Assembly (NCBI RefSeq): GCF_000003605.2
Contig: NW_003123408.1
Coordinates: forward strand, 124,319-145,143
Direction: 5' to 3'
DNA: 20,825 nt
Origin: Saccoglossus kowalevskii
Taxonomy: Eukaryota > Hemichordata > Enteropneusta > Harrimaniidae
In this document: positions 19,501 to 20,825 of the stretch, piece by piece
How positions within the stretch are numbered: the stretch's first letter is position 1
Layout: each line of letters starts with the position of its first letter
The notes under the pieces: model-generated
What the model was told of the DNA's origin: nothing
The model's database searches: none
The model's input: only the letters and a program-made list of their open reading frames with translations
Position numbers and translations under genes: made by a program

Positions 19501-19892
19501 TCATAGTGAATGTGTTGTCATAGTGAATGTGTTGTCATAGTGAATGTGTGTCGCATAACTTCTTTTGTATAGAAGTACAATGGGATAATGACCTGTAAAA
19601 ATCACACTTGATGCATGTACATTTCATAGTAAACTGCATGTTTCTTTCAGCCACAAATTACAATGTGACCATGCTTCTACACAATTCTTCGATCTGAAAA
19701 CGGCTGGTTTGAATCTATGGTGTTGCTGTTTGAGAAATGTACAATTTTTAAATATTTAAAATTACTAGAAACCATATTTAAACTTAGAAAATTGTTTCTA
19801 TTATTTCTTAGGTGCATGATGCGGCCGCACAAAATGAAGAACAGTCACGCAATGAATTAGCAGCACAGACTAAGCTAACAGGGCTGTACAAG
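13424..19892 (+). CDS. TPR: Nucleoprotein TPR (nuclear-pore basket), first eight coding exons
   Basis: TPR is the long coiled-coil scaffold of the nuclear basket, acting in mRNA quality control and export, chromatin exclusion at pores and spindle-checkpoint anchoring. Eight exons join without a frame break into 295 residues: 13424-13589, 15449-15553, 16256-16329, 17138-17234, 17740-17843, 18547-18660, 19177-19320 and 19812-19892. Recognition rests on [15 protein letters not shown] near the start, [11 protein letters not shown] (about residues 56-66), [13 protein letters not shown] (about 120-132), [13 protein letters not shown] with NELLAFKR (183-218), and KLTGLYK at the end. All follow the order of vertebrate TPR. 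The sequence is rich in Glu, Lys, Leu and Gln in heptad-like spacing. The family is about 2,300 residues long, so some seven-eighths of the protein lies beyond the window. Every intron is GT-AG. No defect is seen. Confidence 0.95.
13974..13996 (-). repeat. Telomere-like CCCTAA/CCCTAC units, left arm
   Basis: CCCTAA, CCCTAC, CCCTAC and CCCTCC follow one another. These are degenerate complements of the three exact TTAGGG units in the other arm of the same element. Confidence 0.75.
14093..14110 (+). repeat. Telomere-like (TTAGGG)3, right arm
   Basis: Three exact consecutive TTAGGG units followed by AGGGGGG. They lie inside the right arm of the foldback element, so they arrived with it rather than by telomere repair at this place. 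Confidence 0.85.
15449..15553 (+). CDS. TPR: TPR exon 2
   Basis: Acceptor ATTTGCAG, donor GTAGGT. It completes a Glu codon with the last base of exon 1 and gives [14 protein letters not shown], close to the corresponding vertebrate TPR segment. It leaves phase 1. Residues about 56-90. Confidence 0.93.
15761..15785. repeat. (ATT)n microsatellite
   Basis: About six units of TTA abutting the left end of the MITE at 15788. A similar short (TTA)n lies near 17684-17699 in intron 4. Confidence 0.7.
15788..15984 (+). mobile_element. TA-flanked MITE, copy 1 (TPR intron 2)
   Basis: Terminal inverted repeats CTGTAAAATACTT and (in complement) CTGTAAAATACTTTATTTT, each bordered by TA (15786-15787 and 15985-15986). 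The interior shares GGAATGATTC, AAAATC-AG-GAATATACC and TTCAACTCATCAA with copy 3 at 20363-20554, in the same orientation. The 197-bp size and TA border suggest a non-autonomous Tc1/mariner-type element. No coding capacity. Confidence 0.82.
16256..16329 (+). CDS. TPR: TPR exon 3
   Basis: Acceptor AATTTTCAG, donor GTAAAG. Codes [20 protein letters not shown] and on to LSTQ (residues about 91-115) and returns the frame to phase 0. Similarity to known TPR is weak over this short coiled-coil stretch; the call rests on splice sites, phase and composition. Confidence 0.8.
17138..17234 (+). CDS. TPR: TPR exon 4
   Basis: Acceptor TTTTCCAG after a long T-rich tract, donor GTAATG. Codes [20 protein letters not shown] onward (residues 116-147); ETDKRDL is a conserved TPR run. 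It leaves phase 1. Confidence 0.93.
17305..17464 (-). mobile_element. TA-type MITE, copy 2, inverted and decayed (TPR intron 4)
   Basis: Read in complement it matches copies 1 and 3. The plus strand shows TTTGATGAGTTGAA, then ATTATTTTCGCTGAATTTAA and CCTTTCAGTGAAAT, the complements of interior blocks of those copies. The right terminus TTTTTCACAGTA is kept. The left end (CTGTAAAAGCATTTTGG) is diverged and lacks a clear TA. The edges are approximate. Confidence 0.65.
17740..17843 (+). CDS. TPR: TPR exon 5
   Basis: Acceptor TTTTTTTTCAAG, donor GTAAGT. Codes [20 protein letters not shown] onward, ending [12 protein letters not shown] (residues 148-182). The frame returns to phase 0. KLDEL is shared with vertebrate TPR just before the [10 protein letters not shown] block. 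Confidence 0.93.
18547..18660 (+). CDS. TPR: TPR exon 6
   Basis: Acceptor CCATGTTAAG, donor GTAAGA. Codes 38 residues starting [20 protein letters not shown], the most conserved part of the TPR N-terminal coiled coil seen here, and ending [10 protein letters not shown] (residues 183-220). Phase 0 at both ends. Confidence 0.96.
19177..19320 (+). CDS. TPR: TPR exon 7
   Basis: Acceptor TTTCATCCCTAG, donor GTAAGT. Codes 48 residues beginning [20 protein letters not shown] (residues 221-268), coiled coil throughout; the EILELK start matches vertebrate TPR. Phase 0 at both ends. Confidence 0.94.
19413..19443. repeat. Perfect 10-bp hairpin in TPR intron 7
   Basis: GGTTCTAGTA (19413-19422), an 11-base loop, then TACTAGAACC (19434-19443). 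The arms are exact complements. It lies about 90 bases after exon 7. No function is assigned. Confidence 0.75.
19497..19547 (+). repeat. 17-bp tandem repeat, three exact copies (TPR intron 7)
   Basis: GTTGTCATAGTGAATGT is repeated three times without a mismatch (19497, 19514, 19531), then decays to GTGTCGCATA. Perfect identity suggests recent expansion. It could serve as a length marker. Confidence 0.92.
19812..19892 (+). CDS. TPR: TPR exon 8
   Basis: Acceptor TTATTTCTTAG, donor GTAGGG. Codes 27 residues beginning [20 protein letters not shown] and ending KLTGLYK (residues 269-295). NELxAxxKLxxLYK is shared with vertebrate TPR. The donor leaves phase 0; the next exon is outside the window. 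Confidence 0.94.
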
Positions 19893-20117
19893 GTAGGGTA
19901 TCAGGGTGCTGTCTAAACCAAATGAAAGTTGAAGAAATTAAAAGTGTTTGTTTTTGACAGGGTTGAGTTTTTGGCTTCAACTTAGCATGTTCTGAATATT
20001 TAGTCTCCGTTCAGACGCAGTCCAAAAACAGGGACTTATTGATTGACCTCTGTGCGTGCCTGGACCAATTACATTCAAACTTAAAACATACATCATACAT
20101 AATATTATACATATGCG

Positions 20118-20735
20118 CATACATTTGTTTCACAATCTGATTCATGATGGCCGAATGGCGGCCATTTTTGTACTGAAATAAGCATTTCTGCTGTTTACAG
20201 ATGGATTTTGTTCAAACTTGGTACATACATTGGACATTATGGGACCTTGATGCACGTCAGTTTGTTTTTCAGATCAGATTCAAAATGGCTGACTGGCGGC
20301 CATTTGGTTTTTAATTAATGAATACAATTCTAGAGCCATATCTGACATGCTTTGACTGATTACTATAGAATACTTTATTTTCGCTTGGAATTTATTTTCG
20401 CTATTTTCGCTGAAGGAATGATTCCGTGAAAATAAAATCCAGCGAATATACTTTTTTTCCTATATTTCATATTCAACTCATCAATAATCAGTGAAAATAA
20501 ATTCCATACAAAACACCCGAAAAGCCTTTTCAGCGAAAATAAAGTATTCCACAGTATGTTCAAATTTTATATATTCATTATACATCATGTCATAAATACA
20601 GATGTATTCAAAATGGTCGACCGATGGCCATTTTGTTTTAATTGTTGATGTTCTTGAGTAACATCTCTCAATATGGACAAGTACTTTTTTGATGATCAGA
20701 TACAAGATGACTGAATGTCAACCATTTTAATGTTA
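20118..20735. repeat. Tandem-like array of ATGGC/GCCAT palindromic units (TPR intron 8)
   Basis: Four related cores, each a short palindrome, lie at 20146-20165 (GATGGCCGAATGGCGGCCAT), 20282-20306 (AAAATGGCTGACTGGCGGCC followed by ATTT), 20609-20635 (AAAATGGTCGACCGATGGCC followed by ATTTTG) and 20701-20729 (the most decayed). Each is preceded by CAGAT-type sequence. Cores 1 and 2 are 136 bases apart. Cores 2 and 3 are 327 apart, but a 192-bp MITE lies between them; without it the gap is about 130. Core 4 follows at roughly 95. So this looks like a degenerate array with a unit of about 130 bp, later interrupted. Confidence 0.68.
20363..20554 (+). mobile_element. TA-flanked MITE, copy 3 (TPR intron 8)
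   Basis: The ends are CTATAGAATACTTTATTTTC on the left and, in complement, CTGTGGAATACTTTATTTTC on the right, each with TA outside (20361-20362 and 20555-20556). The interior GGAATGATTCCGTGAAAATA, GCGAATATAC and TTCAACTCATCAAT match copy 1 in the same orientation. At 192 bp it is the best-preserved pair of ends in the window. It splits the palindromic array of intron 8. Confidence 0.85.
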
Positions 20736-20825
20736 AACTAATCATCATAATCATATTCCCGACATGGTTATATTCCAGCTATATTACTATAAACAAAACT
20801 ATATATCTTAAATTTGATAACTAAC

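Noticed and set aside
1-20825. tRNA, rRNA or CRISPR features
   Set aside because: I looked for T-arm/GGTTC-type boxes, conserved rRNA-like blocks and regularly spaced identical repeats, and found none convincing. A covariance-model scan would settle the tRNA question.

Overview
This is an AT-rich window of animal nuclear DNA, most likely from a marine invertebrate; a mollusc or other lophotrochozoan is my best guess, but that is inference. The reasons are a split metazoan gene with GT-AG introns, a decayed non-LTR retrotransposon, a mariner element, and miniature inverted-repeat elements lying in introns. There is no prokaryotic-style gene packing, no rRNA and no CRISPR array, and I found no convincing tRNA.

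Layout. (1) 1-2030: a minus-strand sulfotransferase-like gene whose recognisable coding part is one exon (1208-1975, open as far as a splice acceptor at 1996-1997). (2) About 2770-6071: a minus-strand non-LTR retrotransposon (LINE) with an endonuclease domain, a reverse transcriptase with YADD box and a C-terminal Cys/His motif, all broken by stops and frameshifts. (3) 7496-8706: a complete but dead mariner element with 28-bp perfect inverted repeats, TA target-site duplication and a frameshifted D,D34D-type transposase. (4) About 9058-9872: a promoter-like unit, possibly a solo LTR, with two perfect heat-shock elements, a TATA box and two perfect hairpins. (5) 9878-13390: mostly empty AT-rich sequence with a dispersed repeat and a degenerate 47-bp repeat array. 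(6) 13424 to the window end: the first eight coding exons (295 residues) of TPR, the nuclear-pore basket coiled-coil protein. They are phase-consistent, and the gene continues beyond the window.

The TPR introns carry several small elements. Intron 1 holds a 189-bp foldback element with TTAGGG-type repeats in its arms and a 9-bp target duplication. Introns 2, 4 and 8 hold three copies of one TA-flanked MITE family, and the copy in intron 8 interrupts a roughly 130-bp repeat array built on ATGGC/GCCAT palindromes. Intron 7 holds a 17-bp triplication and a perfect hairpin.

The two host genes lie head to head about 11 kb apart, and transposon debris makes up much of the gap. The least ordinary features are the heat-shock-element promoter unit 4 kb upstream of TPR on the same strand, and the telomere-motif foldback element inside TPR intron 1.
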